Assembly (NCBI GenBank): GCA_030695265.1
Contig: JAUYTA010000827.1
Coordinates: 1 to 12,644, forward strand
Length of the DNA stretch: 12,644 nt
Source of the DNA: Bacteroidota bacterium
GTDB taxonomy: Bacteria; Bacteroidota; Bacteroidia; Bacteroidales; Prolixibacteraceae
Direction of reading: 5' to 3'
Positions within the stretch are counted from its first letter, which is position 1, and the number at the start of each line of letters is the position of its first letter. The translations under genes were made by a program, and so were the position numbers. The notes beneath the pieces were generated by a model, which searched no databases, had not been told where the DNA came from, and saw nothing but the letters and a program-made list of their open reading frames with translations. Positions 1 through 6,821 of the stretch are shown here, one piece after another.

Positions 1-1052
1 GTACCAACGACAGTTTGAAATACACTCGCCTGACCAATATTTTCCAAATCAAGATTTATGAAGCCCCTGACCGGAAATACACGTTTGGAAAACGAGTTTA
101 CATCGGGAACGACCAGCTTTGGTATCGAGGGATGAATGTATCCAGAGAGTTTGAGGTTACCATGAATGACTGGCTTTGGCTGCGTATTTTGCCGGCAGTG
201 TGGGGATCTTATCTAAAGAAACAATCGAACACGTTTGTTGGCGGAGGTATTTTCAGGACCGAAGGCCGTTTCTGGCAATGGCAGGCCGACGGAAGAATAT
301 ACATTACCGGATACCGCGCGGGTCAGACCGAGTTGAACGGATACATCAATAAACCTTTGAGAATTGGGAAAGACACTACCAGCCTGCGTATTGAAGGTAG
401 CCTGAAATCACTGGTTCCTGAATATTTCGACCAGTATTATTTTTCGAACCATTTTGAATGGCAAAATAACTTCGACAATATCAACGAAATGACGATCCGG
501 GCGAGCATCCATTCGCAGGAATTCAGGACTACCATTGGGGCAGGTTATTCGCTGCTGGGAAATTACATATACAACAACGAAAAAGCTTTGCCAACCCAAG
601 GCAGTGAATTGCTTATTCTTTCGGCCTATTTAAACAAAGATTTCGACAGCAAACACTGGTTGGTACGAACCCAATTCCTGGTACAGAAAGGAAGCAATGA
701 AAGTTATATTCATTTGCCGGCTGTTGCAGGATATATCAGCATGAATTACAGGACCGTTATCTCGAAGGTTTTATATACTCAGCTTGGGGTTGATACCCGA
801 TACAATACATCTTTTTACGCAGATGCATACGAGCCCGGAACTTCCCGGTTTTACATTCAAAACAAACAAAAAATCGGTAATTATCCTTTCATCGATTTTC
901 ATGTAAACCTGAAACTAAAACGTACACGGGTGTTCTTCAAATTAATGAACGCTGCTTCAGGATTAGCCGGCGACAATTTTAATGCTGCACCGGATTATCC
1001 ATATTATCAACGCACTTACAGAATTGGGGTTGCCTGGTCGTTCTACGATTAG
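1..1052 (+). CDS. Putative outer-membrane porin (Porin_10-like), 3' part
   Basis: This is the C-terminal ~350 residues of an outer-membrane beta-barrel protein. The frame is open to the left edge of the window (codons from base 3 read T-N-D-S-L-K), so the apparent TTG start at 15 is internal and the 5' end lies outside. Alternating polar/aromatic strands run throughout (for example YFDQYYFSNHFEWQNNF and NYIYNN). The end matches the putative porins of Bacteroidota: a FIDFHVNLKLKRTRVFFKL segment, then YYQRTYRIGVAWSFYD with a terminal aromatic. In the cell it would sit in the outer membrane and probably act as a channel; the substrate cannot be read from the sequence. The stop lies 11 bp from the end of the convergent HipA-like remnant, so the island to its right begins directly after this gene. 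Confidence 0.8.
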   Translation, partial: TNDSLKYTRLTNIFQIKIYEAPDRKYTFGKRVYIGNDQLWYRGMNVSREFEVTMNDWLWLRILPAVWGSYLKKQSNTFVGGGIFRTEGRFWQWQADGRIYITGYRAGQTELNGYINKPLRIGKDTTSLRIEGSLKSLVPEYFDQYYFSNHFEWQNNFDNINEMTIRASIHSQEFRTTIGAGYSLLGNYIYNNEKALPTQGSELLILSAYLNKDFDSKHWLVRTQFLVQKGSNESYIHLPAVAGYISMNYRTVISKVLYTQLGVDTRYNTSFYADAYEPGTSRFYIQNKQKIGNYPFIDFHVNLKLKRTRVFFKLMNAASGLAGDNFNAAPDYPYYQRTYRIGVAWSFYD

Positions 1053-1063
1053 CCTTCATTATT

Positions 1064-1297
1064 TCAGTTATTGGAGGCAATATCCAATAGCCAACCTTCC
1101 GGAATTAAACCATCAAAAAATGGAAACAATCGCTTATCGGTAAAGTGTTTGCTGGTAACCGGCATTGTAAATGTGATGAACTCTTTTGGATGATCTGCCA
1201 CAAAGTTTTCCTCATACCGAAATACAAATTCCCCATCATCAGTTTCCGTTACAATCCCTGCAAAATGTTCTTTGTAATATACCTTGCCTTTTCTCAT
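1064..1297 (-). pseudogene. HipA N-terminal-domain protein, C-terminally truncated remnant
   Basis: The 77-residue frame starts MRKGKVYYKEHFAGIV and ends with PFFDGLIPEGWLLDIASNN. This is the N-terminal subdomain of HipA-type kinases (Couple_hipA), which in many Bacteroidota is a separate protein between a HipB-like regulator and a HipA C-terminal kinase. Such proteins usually run on for ~25-30 residues past the EGWLLDIAS segment, with a W soon after it. Here a TGA falls about where that W is expected, and the porin gene end follows within 11 bp. The kinase domain is absent. The start overlaps the end of an upstream HipB-like frame by ATGA, the usual coupling in such operons. Family identity is fairly sure. 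That it is dead rather than a short functional protein is inference from the missing tail and missing kinase. Confidence 0.68.
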
Positions 1298-1404
1298 TCT
1301 GCAATTTCTTTATATGCTTTTAGATATAAATGATGTCGGTAACCAAACATGCCCATCGCATTCATGATGATTTTGAATGTGTTTTCGCCCCGGCAAATCA
1401 TCAG
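1294..1404 (-). pseudogene. HipB-like XRE antitoxin, C-terminal remnant
   Basis: In the minus-strand frame that ends at the TGA overlapping the HipA-like start codon, about 36 codons read LMICRGENTFKIIMNAM and later YLKAYKEIAE, then stop. The piece I-C-R-G-E-N-T-F-K-I-I-M-N-A-M resembles the recognition helix and last helix of XRE-family HipB-like regulators. Upstream of about 1404 the frame becomes F/Y-rich and A/T-rich with no homology I can see, and no start codon makes sense, so the N-terminal half is lost. Its position directly before the HipA N-terminal frame, with a 4-bp ATGA overlap, is what a hipB-hipA operon predicts. The fragment is short, so the call leans on context. Confidence 0.45.
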
Positions 1405-1571
1405 GAAAAAAACAATACAACTAAAAAAATAAAAAACCCGGCTTCATCACTTGCATCTAATATCAGGGAGAGGAAATACCGGGACTGCCATACAAAGATA
1501 CATTCAATTATGAATCAAAAGCAGGTTTTTCAATAGGATGGTTAACTTCATCATTCTGAATATCATTCCTT

Positions 1572-1628
1572 AAATATAACTATATATTGACAGTAAAATG
1601 ATATTACTGTCAATATATAGTTATATTT
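1572..1628. promoter_or_regulatory. Perfect 25-bp-arm palindrome, probable operator 1 of the AbiE-type operon
   Basis: Bases 1572-1596 and 1604-1628 are exact reverse complements separated by the 7-nt spacer AATGATA. Inside them are the half-sites TGACAGT (1588-1594) and ACTGTCA (1606-1612), 11 nt apart. The right arm ends 14 nt before the chosen antitoxin start codon. The same half-sites with the same spacing recur at 2354-2378. AbiEi antitoxins are known to repress their own operon by binding inverted repeats in the promoter, so this is most likely the autoregulatory site. The binding itself is inferred. Confidence 0.75.
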
Positions 1629-1629
1629 G
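1622..1629 (+). promoter_or_regulatory. Candidate -7 box for the AbiE-type operon
   Basis: TATATTTG matches the Bacteroidota -7 consensus TAnnTTTG exactly. It overlaps the right arm of the palindrome and would start transcription about 6-8 nt before the ATG at 1643, giving a very short leader. No clear TTTG -33 box lies 19-21 nt upstream, so the assignment is tentative. Confidence 0.35.
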
Positions 1630-1642
1630 CAATACATATTTT

Positions 1643-2356
1643 ATGAGGAAAGCTGAACTACATATTGAAAAACTAAAAGAAACATTTGAAGATAAGGATC
1701 ATTTTCAAATTGCTGATTTATATGCCTTTTATCAGTCAATCGATTCAACTATTGCAAAATCGACGATCAATTGGCGCATAAATTCATTGGTTAAAGTCGG
1801 CACAATTCAACGAATTGGGCGCGGAACATACAAATTTGGATCAACAAACTCCTTTATCCCTCAGGTATCCATGAGGATGTTCAGGATTAGCAATTTGATG
1901 AAAAGCAATTTCCCCTACCTAAAATATATTATCTGGCATATCAGTGAGATTAATTTTTTTTCACAGCACCTAATCAATAAAGATGTATGCTATGTAGAGG
2001 TTGAGCGGGAAGCTGTTGATGCAGTTTTTGAGTTGTTGAGAGAAAAATACAAATATGTTTTGAAGGGAAAGTTTAACGATGATGTATATTTTGGTGAAAG
2101 CATAATTGTTGTGCGGAACTTGGTTTCAGGTTTCCCTGCTCAATTAGTACAAAATGTACCCACCACCACCATTGAAAAGTTATTAGTGGATCTGTTTTCG
2201 GATAAAGAATTTGAATTTTTGCAGGGGAATGAATTATCTTACATTTTTAACAATGCGTTTTCCAAATACACCATCAATGTTGACAAGCTTCTCCGGTATG
2301 CAAGCCGGAAGGAAAAACGAAATACATTAGTTTCTTATATCAATACTATAAAATGA
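1643..2356 (+). CDS. AbiEi-like antitoxin / transcriptional regulator (DUF6577-like)
   Basis: This protein of about 237 residues is the probable antitoxin and repressor of a type IV (AbiE-type) toxin-antitoxin pair. Residues ~1-65 form a winged-helix-like region (IADLYAFYQ, AKSTINWRINSLVKVGTIQR, then RGTYKF as the wing). The middle and C-terminal parts (YLKYIIWHIS, PTTTIEKLLVDLFSD, LLRYASRKEKRNTLVSYI) resemble the DUF6577/AbiEi group that pairs with nucleotidyltransferase toxins. I chose the ATG at 1643 (MRKAELHIEKL) over the upstream ATG at 1598, because the 15 extra codons lie inside the perfect palindrome 1572-1628 and would be encoded by the operator. The AbiEii-like toxin gene follows 37 bp downstream on the same strand. 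The stop codon is the first three bases of a second operator-like inverted repeat, suggesting autoregulation. Confidence 0.78.
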   Translation: MRKAELHIEKLKETFEDKDHFQIADLYAFYQSIDSTIAKSTINWRINSLVKVGTIQRIGRGTYKFGSTNSFIPQVSMRMFRISNLMKSNFPYLKYIIWHISEINFFSQHLINKDVCYVEVEREAVDAVFELLREKYKYVLKGKFNDDVYFGESIIVVRNLVSGFPAQLVQNVPTTTIEKLLVDLFSDKEFEFLQGNELSYIFNNAFSKYTINVDKLLRYASRKEKRNTLVSYINTIK

Positions 2357-2378
2357 CAGTATTTCCCATTAACTGTCA
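2354..2378. promoter_or_regulatory. Second TGACAGT-N11-ACTGTCA inverted repeat, between antitoxin and toxin genes
   Basis: TGACAGT (2354-2360) and ACTGTCA (2372-2378) flank 11 nt, exactly as in the palindrome at 1588-1612, and the flanks also agree in part (TCAAT after the right half). The left half-site begins at the antitoxin TGA stop; the right one ends 15 nt before the toxin ATG at 2394. It may be a second binding site for the antitoxin. As RNA it could form a weak hairpin close to the toxin start. Which role applies is not visible. Confidence 0.55.
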
Positions 2379-2393
2379 ATAATACAAGAAAAA

Positions 2394-3440
2394 ATGATAA
2401 ACGAAAATTGCACCTCCATCCAATGGATTTCAGAAATATCATCAAAGAAAAAGGCAGATAAGGGACTTGTGCAAAAGCTTATCCGTGCACTAATGTTATT
2501 GGAGGGATTAAGTGAATCGAACCTGAATTTTGTTTTTAAAGGAGGAACAGCATTGATGTTGTTGCTCAATAGCACAAAAAGGCTCTCTATCGACATCGAT
2601 ATTATTGTTTCCAAAGAAGTTGAAGATATTGAAGAACTACTGGCCGATATTGCAACCAAAAAAGGATTTTCCAGAGTTGATCCTCAACAACGAAAAGCAA
2701 ACAGCATAATTGAAAAAGCACATTACAAATTTTATTTTCCCTGTTCGATTAAAGCCGGAAATGAAGAATTTGTATTGCTGGATATCTTATTTGAAGAAAT
2801 CCGCTACTCTAAGCTAATTTCAACACCTATCGAATCGTCTTTTGTTACGCACAAAGGTGTGATACTGCAAGTTTCAACCCCCGATTTTAATAATATTATG
2901 GGCGATAAACTGACTGCCTTTGCCCCTAACACAACAGGAATTCCCTATTTCAAAGAGAAAAAATCGATGGGGCAGGAAATTGTTAAACAACTGTATGATG
3001 TTGGGAACATATTTGAGCATATTGATAATGTAGCAGAAGTTAAATCAGTATTTACCAATTTAGCCAAAGTGGAACTGAATTATCGCGATATGAGCGGAGA
3101 TGTAAATATCGTTTTTGATGATATTGTGGAAAATTGCCTGTCGATATGCTTGCGTGAACAAGTGGGTCAAACTAACTTTGAAGTGTTGCAATTAGGACTA
3201 AAACAAATTACAGATTATATCTTTTCTGAATCATACCATATTGAAAAAGCCATTACACATGCTGCAAGAACCGCCTATACAATTGCTTTAATGAAAACAG
3301 AAACGTCCATCCAGCGGTATAGCAACAGGATAGATATGACGAAATGGTTAATTGAACTGCCAAACAATCCAAGGCTGAATAAACTCAAAAAGACCAATCC
3401 TGAAGCATTCTACTACTGGTATATGTTTTATAATCTTTAA
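2394..3440 (+). CDS. AbiEii/AbiGii-type nucleotidyltransferase toxin
   Basis: This 348-residue protein is the probable toxin of the AbiE-type pair. Members of the family are cytoplasmic DNA-polymerase-beta-like nucleotidyltransferases; some transfer nucleotides to tRNA 3' ends, and the pair can act in abortive infection. Visible motifs: FKGGTAL with GGT at residues 50-52, then RLSIDIDI with D67 and D69 as the likely metal-binding pair; GDKLTAF at 170-176; and KQLYDVG at 198-204, typical of the later conserved motifs. Length is slightly above the usual ~300. The core catalytic residues look intact. The start follows the second operator by 15 nt. The stop overlaps that of the convergent CHAT remnant by 2 bp. 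The exact substrate cannot be told. Confidence 0.88.
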   Translation: MINENCTSIQWISEISSKKKADKGLVQKLIRALMLLEGLSESNLNFVFKGGTALMLLLNSTKRLSIDIDIIVSKEVEDIEELLADIATKKGFSRVDPQQRKANSIIEKAHYKFYFPCSIKAGNEEFVLLDILFEEIRYSKLISTPIESSFVTHKGVILQVSTPDFNNIMGDKLTAFAPNTTGIPYFKEKKSMGQEIVKQLYDVGNIFEHIDNVAEVKSVFTNLAKVELNYRDMSGDVNIVFDDIVENCLSICLREQVGQTNFEVLQLGLKQITDYIFSESYHIEKAITHAARTAYTIALMKTETSIQRYSNRIDMTKWLIELPNNPRLNKLKKTNPEAFYYWYMFYNL

Positions 3441-3637
3441 TCCAACATCACAAACCCCGCCCAATAATACGGCTTTTTGTACTTCTTTTTTAATTCCTGT
3501 TGTGCAAGCCTGAAGGCTTCCCGTTTTTCCATGCCACCCAGCCACTTTGAATAAAACAACTGCATCATTTCGGAGGTAGCTTTATCGTCCACTTTCCAAA
3601 GGCTCATGATGATGGTTTTTACACCGGCCAGTTTAAC
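3437..3637 (-). pseudogene. CHAT-domain protein, C-terminal remnant
   Basis: The minus-strand frame reads KLAGVKTIIMSLWKVDD at its start, then EKREAFRLAQQELKKKY, and ends KPYYWAGFVMLD and stop. This is the C-terminal end of CHAT (caspase HetF associated with TPRs) peptidase-like domains: the MSLWKV strand, the W-G-M-x-K-x-x-A-F helix and the final PYYWAGFVxLD. A TAG lies immediately upstream at 3638-3640 and no start codon precedes the homology. The catalytic His/Cys region and any TPR or sensor domains are therefore missing. About 66 codons remain, uninterrupted, and the stop overlaps the toxin stop by 2 bp. CHAT proteins in bacteria often belong to defence or stress systems, so this is probably a relic of one, but the original system cannot be identified. 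Confidence 0.7.
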
Positions 3638-3670
3638 CTATGGCAGAATGTGACCCGTATTAATTACATA

Positions 3671-3724
3671 TTCTGAATTACTGCGACTGCGACTGAATAC
3701 TTTTTTTCTGAATTACTGCGACTG
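3671..3724. repeat. Two copies of a 19-bp direct repeat containing ACTGCGACTG
   Basis: TTCTGAATTACTGCGACTG occurs at 3671-3689 and again at 3706-3724, separated by a T-rich stretch. The first copy carries an extra CGACTG. The second copy covers the stop codon and last codons of the Nudix gene. The same core, read as CAGTCGCAGT on the other strand, covers the end of rsmA at 7783-7793. Confidence 0.8.
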
Positions 3725-4354
3725 AACACTTCCCTGTTTCTTCAGAATCTCAATCAATTCGGATAAAATCATGGCAGTGGCGCCCCAGATAATCTCGCCG
3801 TTAAATGGGTAATATTTAATTTGCAACGGACCGGTAAATGTATCAAGCACGGTTTCCGAAGTTGTTTCATTTTTAACAAAATCGCTTATCGGAAAGAGAA
3901 TCAATTCTTCCACTTCTCCTGAATTTACCACAAAATCGGGTTTTTTATCTGCCCATGCCAGAAATGGCTGAATCGAAAATCCGCTGACTTCCAAATATAG
4001 ATCAGACAATTTGCCAAGAATTCTGATGTTCGAAGTGTCGATTCCAATTTCCTCGCGGGCTTCGCGTAAAGCGGTCATTTCAGCTGAAAGATCTTCCTTT
4101 TCAACCTTTCCGCCGGGGAAGCTGACTTGTCCCGGATGAAAAGTCATTGTTGCAGGCCTTCTGGTTAAACAGGTGTAAATCTGTTCACCTTCAGGAAAAA
4201 GCAGCAGTAAAATACTGCTTTGTTTTATCAACTTCATTTCATCTTCGCCTGAAGCCAAACTCCTGCCGGGCGGAAGCATTTTCCGATGTGCTTCAATTCC
4301 CGGTAACTCACCGTGGAAAGCTTCTTCCAAATATTTCAGGATAGATGAATGCAT
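3713..4354 (-). CDS. Nudix hydrolase, CoA pyrophosphatase type
   Basis: This 213-residue cytoplasmic Nudix enzyme probably splits CoA or acyl-CoA derivatives into phosphopantetheine and adenosine 3',5'-bisphosphate. The UPF0035-type CoA signature is visible at residues ~63-82 (LTRRPATMTFHPGQVSFPGG). It runs into a Nudix box at 81-105, with ALREAREEIGI supplying the metal-binding glutamates E98, E101 and E102. Length fits this group (about 190-220). It is the last gene of a minus-strand operon, starting 9 bp after the permease stop. The last codons (V-Q-S-Q) come from a repeated CAGTCGCAGT element, so the tail is probably not ancestral. Family call is secure; substrate is inferred from the CoA signature. 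Confidence 0.88.
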   Translation of the reverse strand: MHSSILKYLEEAFHGELPGIEAHRKMLPPGRSLASGEDEMKLIKQSSILLLLFPEGEQIYTCLTRRPATMTFHPGQVSFPGGKVEKEDLSAEMTALREAREEIGIDTSNIRILGKLSDLYLEVSGFSIQPFLAWADKKPDFVVNSGEVEELILFPISDFVKNETTSETVLDTFTGPLQIKYYPFNGEIIWGATAMILSELIEILKKQGSVQSQ

Positions 4355-4363
4355 AACTTTGGC

Positions 4364-5644
4364 TTACTCGAAACGGATTGTTTTTTCAGGTGAAACTTTG
4401 GTAATGAAGTAGGAGGGGAGCAGCAACATTAATACCGTTATTACGATTGTGCCGACATTCAGCAGAACAATGTGCAGAACTGTCAGGTTTACCGGCACAT
4501 ATTCGAGGTAATACGATGTCGGGTCGAGTTTCAGCACACGGGTGTATTCCTGAATTAAACAGAGACCGATTCCGAGCAGGTTGCCCCAGAAAAGCGCTTT
4601 CAGGATGAGCATTACAGAAAAGTATAAAAACACTTTGCGGATGCTCCAGTTTCGGGCTCCCATCGCTTTTAGTATCCCGATCATTTGTGTCCGTTCCAGA
4701 ATGATGACCAGCAAGCTCGAAACCATGTTGAACCCGGCCACCAGAATCATAAGCACCAGGATTACCCAAACATTCATGTCGAGCAGGCTCAGCCAATCGA
4801 AAATATGCCTGTATTTTTCCTTGATGCTGATCACTTGCAAAACAGGGCTGTCGGGGCTGGTATTTCGTAATAAAAGCTGATGAACCGATTTTTGCTGTTC
4901 CGAAATGTTTTTGAAGTCATCGACCAGGATCTCAAACCCGCTCACATCATCGTTTTCCCAATTATTTAGCCTGCGGATATGATTGATGTCAACCAGCACA
5001 AACATGCGGTCGAACTCTTCGAGACTGGTTTTGTAAATGCCGGCCAATTCGAATTTCCGCTGGCGCGGAATGGCTTCCATCTGGTTGATAAAGAACATGA
5101 TAAGATCGTCTCCGGTTTTAAGTTTCAGCAGATCGGCCATTTGTTTCGAAATCCAGACTTTGTTGCTGCGGACAGTGTCCTGAACATGAAATGGCTCGCC
5201 TGCAACCTTGTTCTCCTGAAAAAATGACCAGTCGAAATCGGGGCCGATGCCTTTCAGAACCACACCGTGAATTTCTTCATCAGTGCGGATGATGCCCGGT
5301 TTGGTCGCAAATACCTGCACGTGCCGAATGCCGTCAATTGCTTTAAGTTCTTCCAGAAAAGGCTGTTTCTGGTTGACGGGACTGGTTTCGAACGATTGGT
5401 TGGAGTCGAGGTTTACAATTTGTAAATGAGAACCGAACCCGATCACTTTTCGGCCAACTTCCGTTTTATAACCAGTTACGATGGCAATCGACAAAATAAG
5501 CACCACCAGTCCGAGAACAATGCCGAAAAGGGCAATATTCACAATCCGGTGCGACAGGTTATCGCGGTTTTCCTTTGCGGAAAAAATCCTTCGGGCGATG
5601 TACAGGTTTGTATTCAATGTTTTATTTATTTTCAACGCGTTCAT
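4364..5644 (-). CDS. FtsX-like ABC transporter permease (LolC/LolE-type)
   Basis: This 426-residue inner-membrane permease has the MacB/LolC fold: a short cytoplasmic N-terminus (NLYIARRIFSAKENRDN), TM1 at ~34-58, a periplasmic domain of ~230 residues, then TM2 (~292-316), TM3 (~337-365) and TM4 (~391-412). Between TM2 and TM3 lies ERTQMIGILKAMGA, the coupling motif typical of FtsX-family permeases that work with an ATPase subunit. In Bacteroidota such proteins are annotated as lipoprotein-releasing permeases that extract lipoproteins for delivery to the outer membrane. No ATPase gene is next to it. The start overlaps the end of the upstream flippase-like gene by 23 bp and no other in-frame Met lies near, so the two are probably translationally coupled. 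Lipoprotein release is the best guess, not proven. Confidence 0.86.
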   Translation of the reverse strand: MNALKINKTLNTNLYIARRIFSAKENRDNLSHRIVNIALFGIVLGLVVLILSIAIVTGYKTEVGRKVIGFGSHLQIVNLDSNQSFETSPVNQKQPFLEELKAIDGIRHVQVFATKPGIIRTDEEIHGVVLKGIGPDFDWSFFQENKVAGEPFHVQDTVRSNKVWISKQMADLLKLKTGDDLIMFFINQMEAIPRQRKFELAGIYKTSLEEFDRMFVLVDINHIRRLNNWENDDVSGFEILVDDFKNISEQQKSVHQLLLRNTSPDSPVLQVISIKEKYRHIFDWLSLLDMNVWVILVLMILVAGFNMVSSLLVIILERTQMIGILKAMGARNWSIRKVFLYFSVMLILKALFWGNLLGIGLCLIQEYTRVLKLDPTSYYLEYVPVNLTVLHIVLLNVGTIVITVLMLLLPSYFITKVSPEKTIRFE

Positions 5645-6614
5645 TCACAAAAGGCAATACCAGCAAGGAAATCAGTCCAAAAACAATCAGCATAAGCGTT
5701 GTGCTGCCATGGGCTACCAATGCGAAAATCTGACCGTCGGCTTTGTCGATGCCGTACAAAGCAAGTCCTTCGATCACCATAAAATGCCAGGCGCCAATAC
5801 CGCCCTGCACAGGCGCAACCATCCCGAAACTGCCCAGAACAAAAACGGTCAGTCCTGCCCAGGGAGTTAAATGTGAGGTAAATTCAAACGAAAAGAAAAC
5901 GCAGTAAATCATCAGGTAATATAAAAACCAGATAAATACCGAGTGAAAAATAAATGCGCCTTTGTTTTTAATATTTCGGATACTTTGAAATCCTTCAATA
6001 AACTGGTTAAAAAGGGCAATCACTTTTTTTGCAATGCCGCTGTCCCTGATTTTATGCCTTGTAAACCAGAGAATCAATAGAAATATTACCAGCCCGATTG
6101 GCAAAATGGGTGAATGCAATATGTTACCTAATTTTTCTTCCACTTCAGGATTGTTTTTTAAAAATTCGAGCACTTGTCCGAACTGGGTAACGACCACAAG
6201 AATCAAGAGCAAAAGAAGCACCAGCACATCGATCAACCGCTCTAGAACTACTGTTCCGATCAGTTTTGTGAATGGGATTTTTTCGTAGCGGGAAAGCACA
6301 CCGCACCTCGAAATTTCGCCCATTCGCGGCAAGGCAAGGTTCATCAGGTAGCCAATCATTACGGCCAGAAAAGTATTCAATGTTCGGGGTTTGTGTCCCA
6401 GTGGTTCAATAATCTGGTTCCACCGGATGGTGCGGCTGATATGGCTCAGCAGTCCTAAAAAAGCGGAAATGATGATCCAGAAATAGTTGACTTCATTGGT
6501 TAAAATACTTTTTATCCGGTTGATATCCTGATCTTTGTAAACCCACCAGAAAAGCAGGACTCCGAGTATAAAAAAGGTGAGGAATTTGAGGGTTTTGAGG
6601 GTATTTTGTTTCAA
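5622..6614 (-). CDS. Flippase-like / lysylphosphatidylglycerol-synthase-type membrane protein (YbhN/UPF0104)
   Basis: This 330-residue polytopic inner-membrane protein is of the family related to the flippase domain of MprF. The N-terminus is a TM (~10-27). Conserved family pieces are SHISRTIRWNQII (57-69), N92 with PRMGEISR at 96-103, and VLERLIDV at 123-130, then a very hydrophobic LVLLLLLILVVV helix. Near the C-terminus FGMVAPVQGGIGAWHF is also typical. About eight hydrophobic segments are present. No soluble aminoacyl-transferase domain is attached, so it is not a full MprF; lipid translocation is possible but unproven. It is the first gene of a three-gene minus-strand operon with the LolC-like permease and the Nudix hydrolase, which suggests an envelope role. 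Confidence 0.85.
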   Translation of the reverse strand: MKQNTLKTLKFLTFFILGVLLFWWVYKDQDINRIKSILTNEVNYFWIIISAFLGLLSHISRTIRWNQIIEPLGHKPRTLNTFLAVMIGYLMNLALPRMGEISRCGVLSRYEKIPFTKLIGTVVLERLIDVLVLLLLLILVVVTQFGQVLEFLKNNPEVEEKLGNILHSPILPIGLVIFLLILWFTRHKIRDSGIAKKVIALFNQFIEGFQSIRNIKNKGAFIFHSVFIWFLYYLMIYCVFFSFEFTSHLTPWAGLTVFVLGSFGMVAPVQGGIGAWHFMVIEGLALYGIDKADGQIFALVAHGSTTLMLIVFGLISLLVLPFVNERVENK

Positions 6615-6646
6615 CTTTTCTATTTTTTTATTGATGTGTTTTAAAG

Positions 6647-6654
6647 TACTTTTG
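6647..6654 (+). promoter_or_regulatory. Candidate TAnnTTTG -7 box upstream of rsmA
   Basis: TACTTTTG followed by CTCC matches the Bacteroidota -7 consensus. The upstream spacing holds only TTTT (6624-6627) where TTTG is expected. It would start a rightward transcript near 6661, leaving a leader of ~330 nt that includes the hairpin at 6662-6691 and the palindromic repeat at 6822-6903. Confidence 0.33.
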
Positions 6655-6661
6655 CTCCGGC

Positions 6662-6691
6662 AATAAGGATTTGTGATATAAAGTCCTTATT
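6662..6691. repeat. Inverted repeat AATAAGGA / TCCTTATT
   Basis: Eight-base arms at 6662-6669 and 6684-6691 are perfect complements around 14 nt. It lies in the divergent region between the flippase-like gene and rsmA, just downstream of a plus-strand -7 box. It could be an operator or a leader hairpin; no T-tract follows, so it is not a classical terminator. Confidence 0.4.
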
Positions 6692-6710
6692 CTGAATTTA
6701 GCAATATGCA

Positions 6711-6718
6711 CAAAAATA
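6711..6718 (-). promoter_or_regulatory. Candidate minus-strand -7 box for the flippase/permease/Nudix operon
   Basis: On the minus strand TATTTTTG matches TAnnTTTG, about 100 nt before the flippase-like start codon. No TTTG -33 element sits at the expected distance, so support is weak. Confidence 0.25.
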
Positions 6719-6821
6719 CAGTTTTGTTTTAATTCGTGTCGATTTCTGCCAATAATTTAAGTAAAGACAATTTTGTCACAAAGGCTCAAAGAAGAAGCAC
6801 AAAGAAAGAAGAAAAGTTAAA

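Noticed and set aside
1330..1536. 68-codon plus-strand frame between the HipA remnant and the AbiE-type operon
   Set aside because: It lies antisense to the HipB-like remnant, has a low-complexity N/K-rich composition and resembles no family I know.
1507..1571. Minus-strand 23-codon stretch ending EKPAFDS and a stop, possibly a gene tail
   Set aside because: It is bounded upstream by a stop inside the palindrome and is too short to identify; chance is as likely.
4386..4796. 136-codon minus-strand frame within the permease gene
   Set aside because: It overlaps the well-supported FtsX-like gene in another frame and has no recognisable domain.
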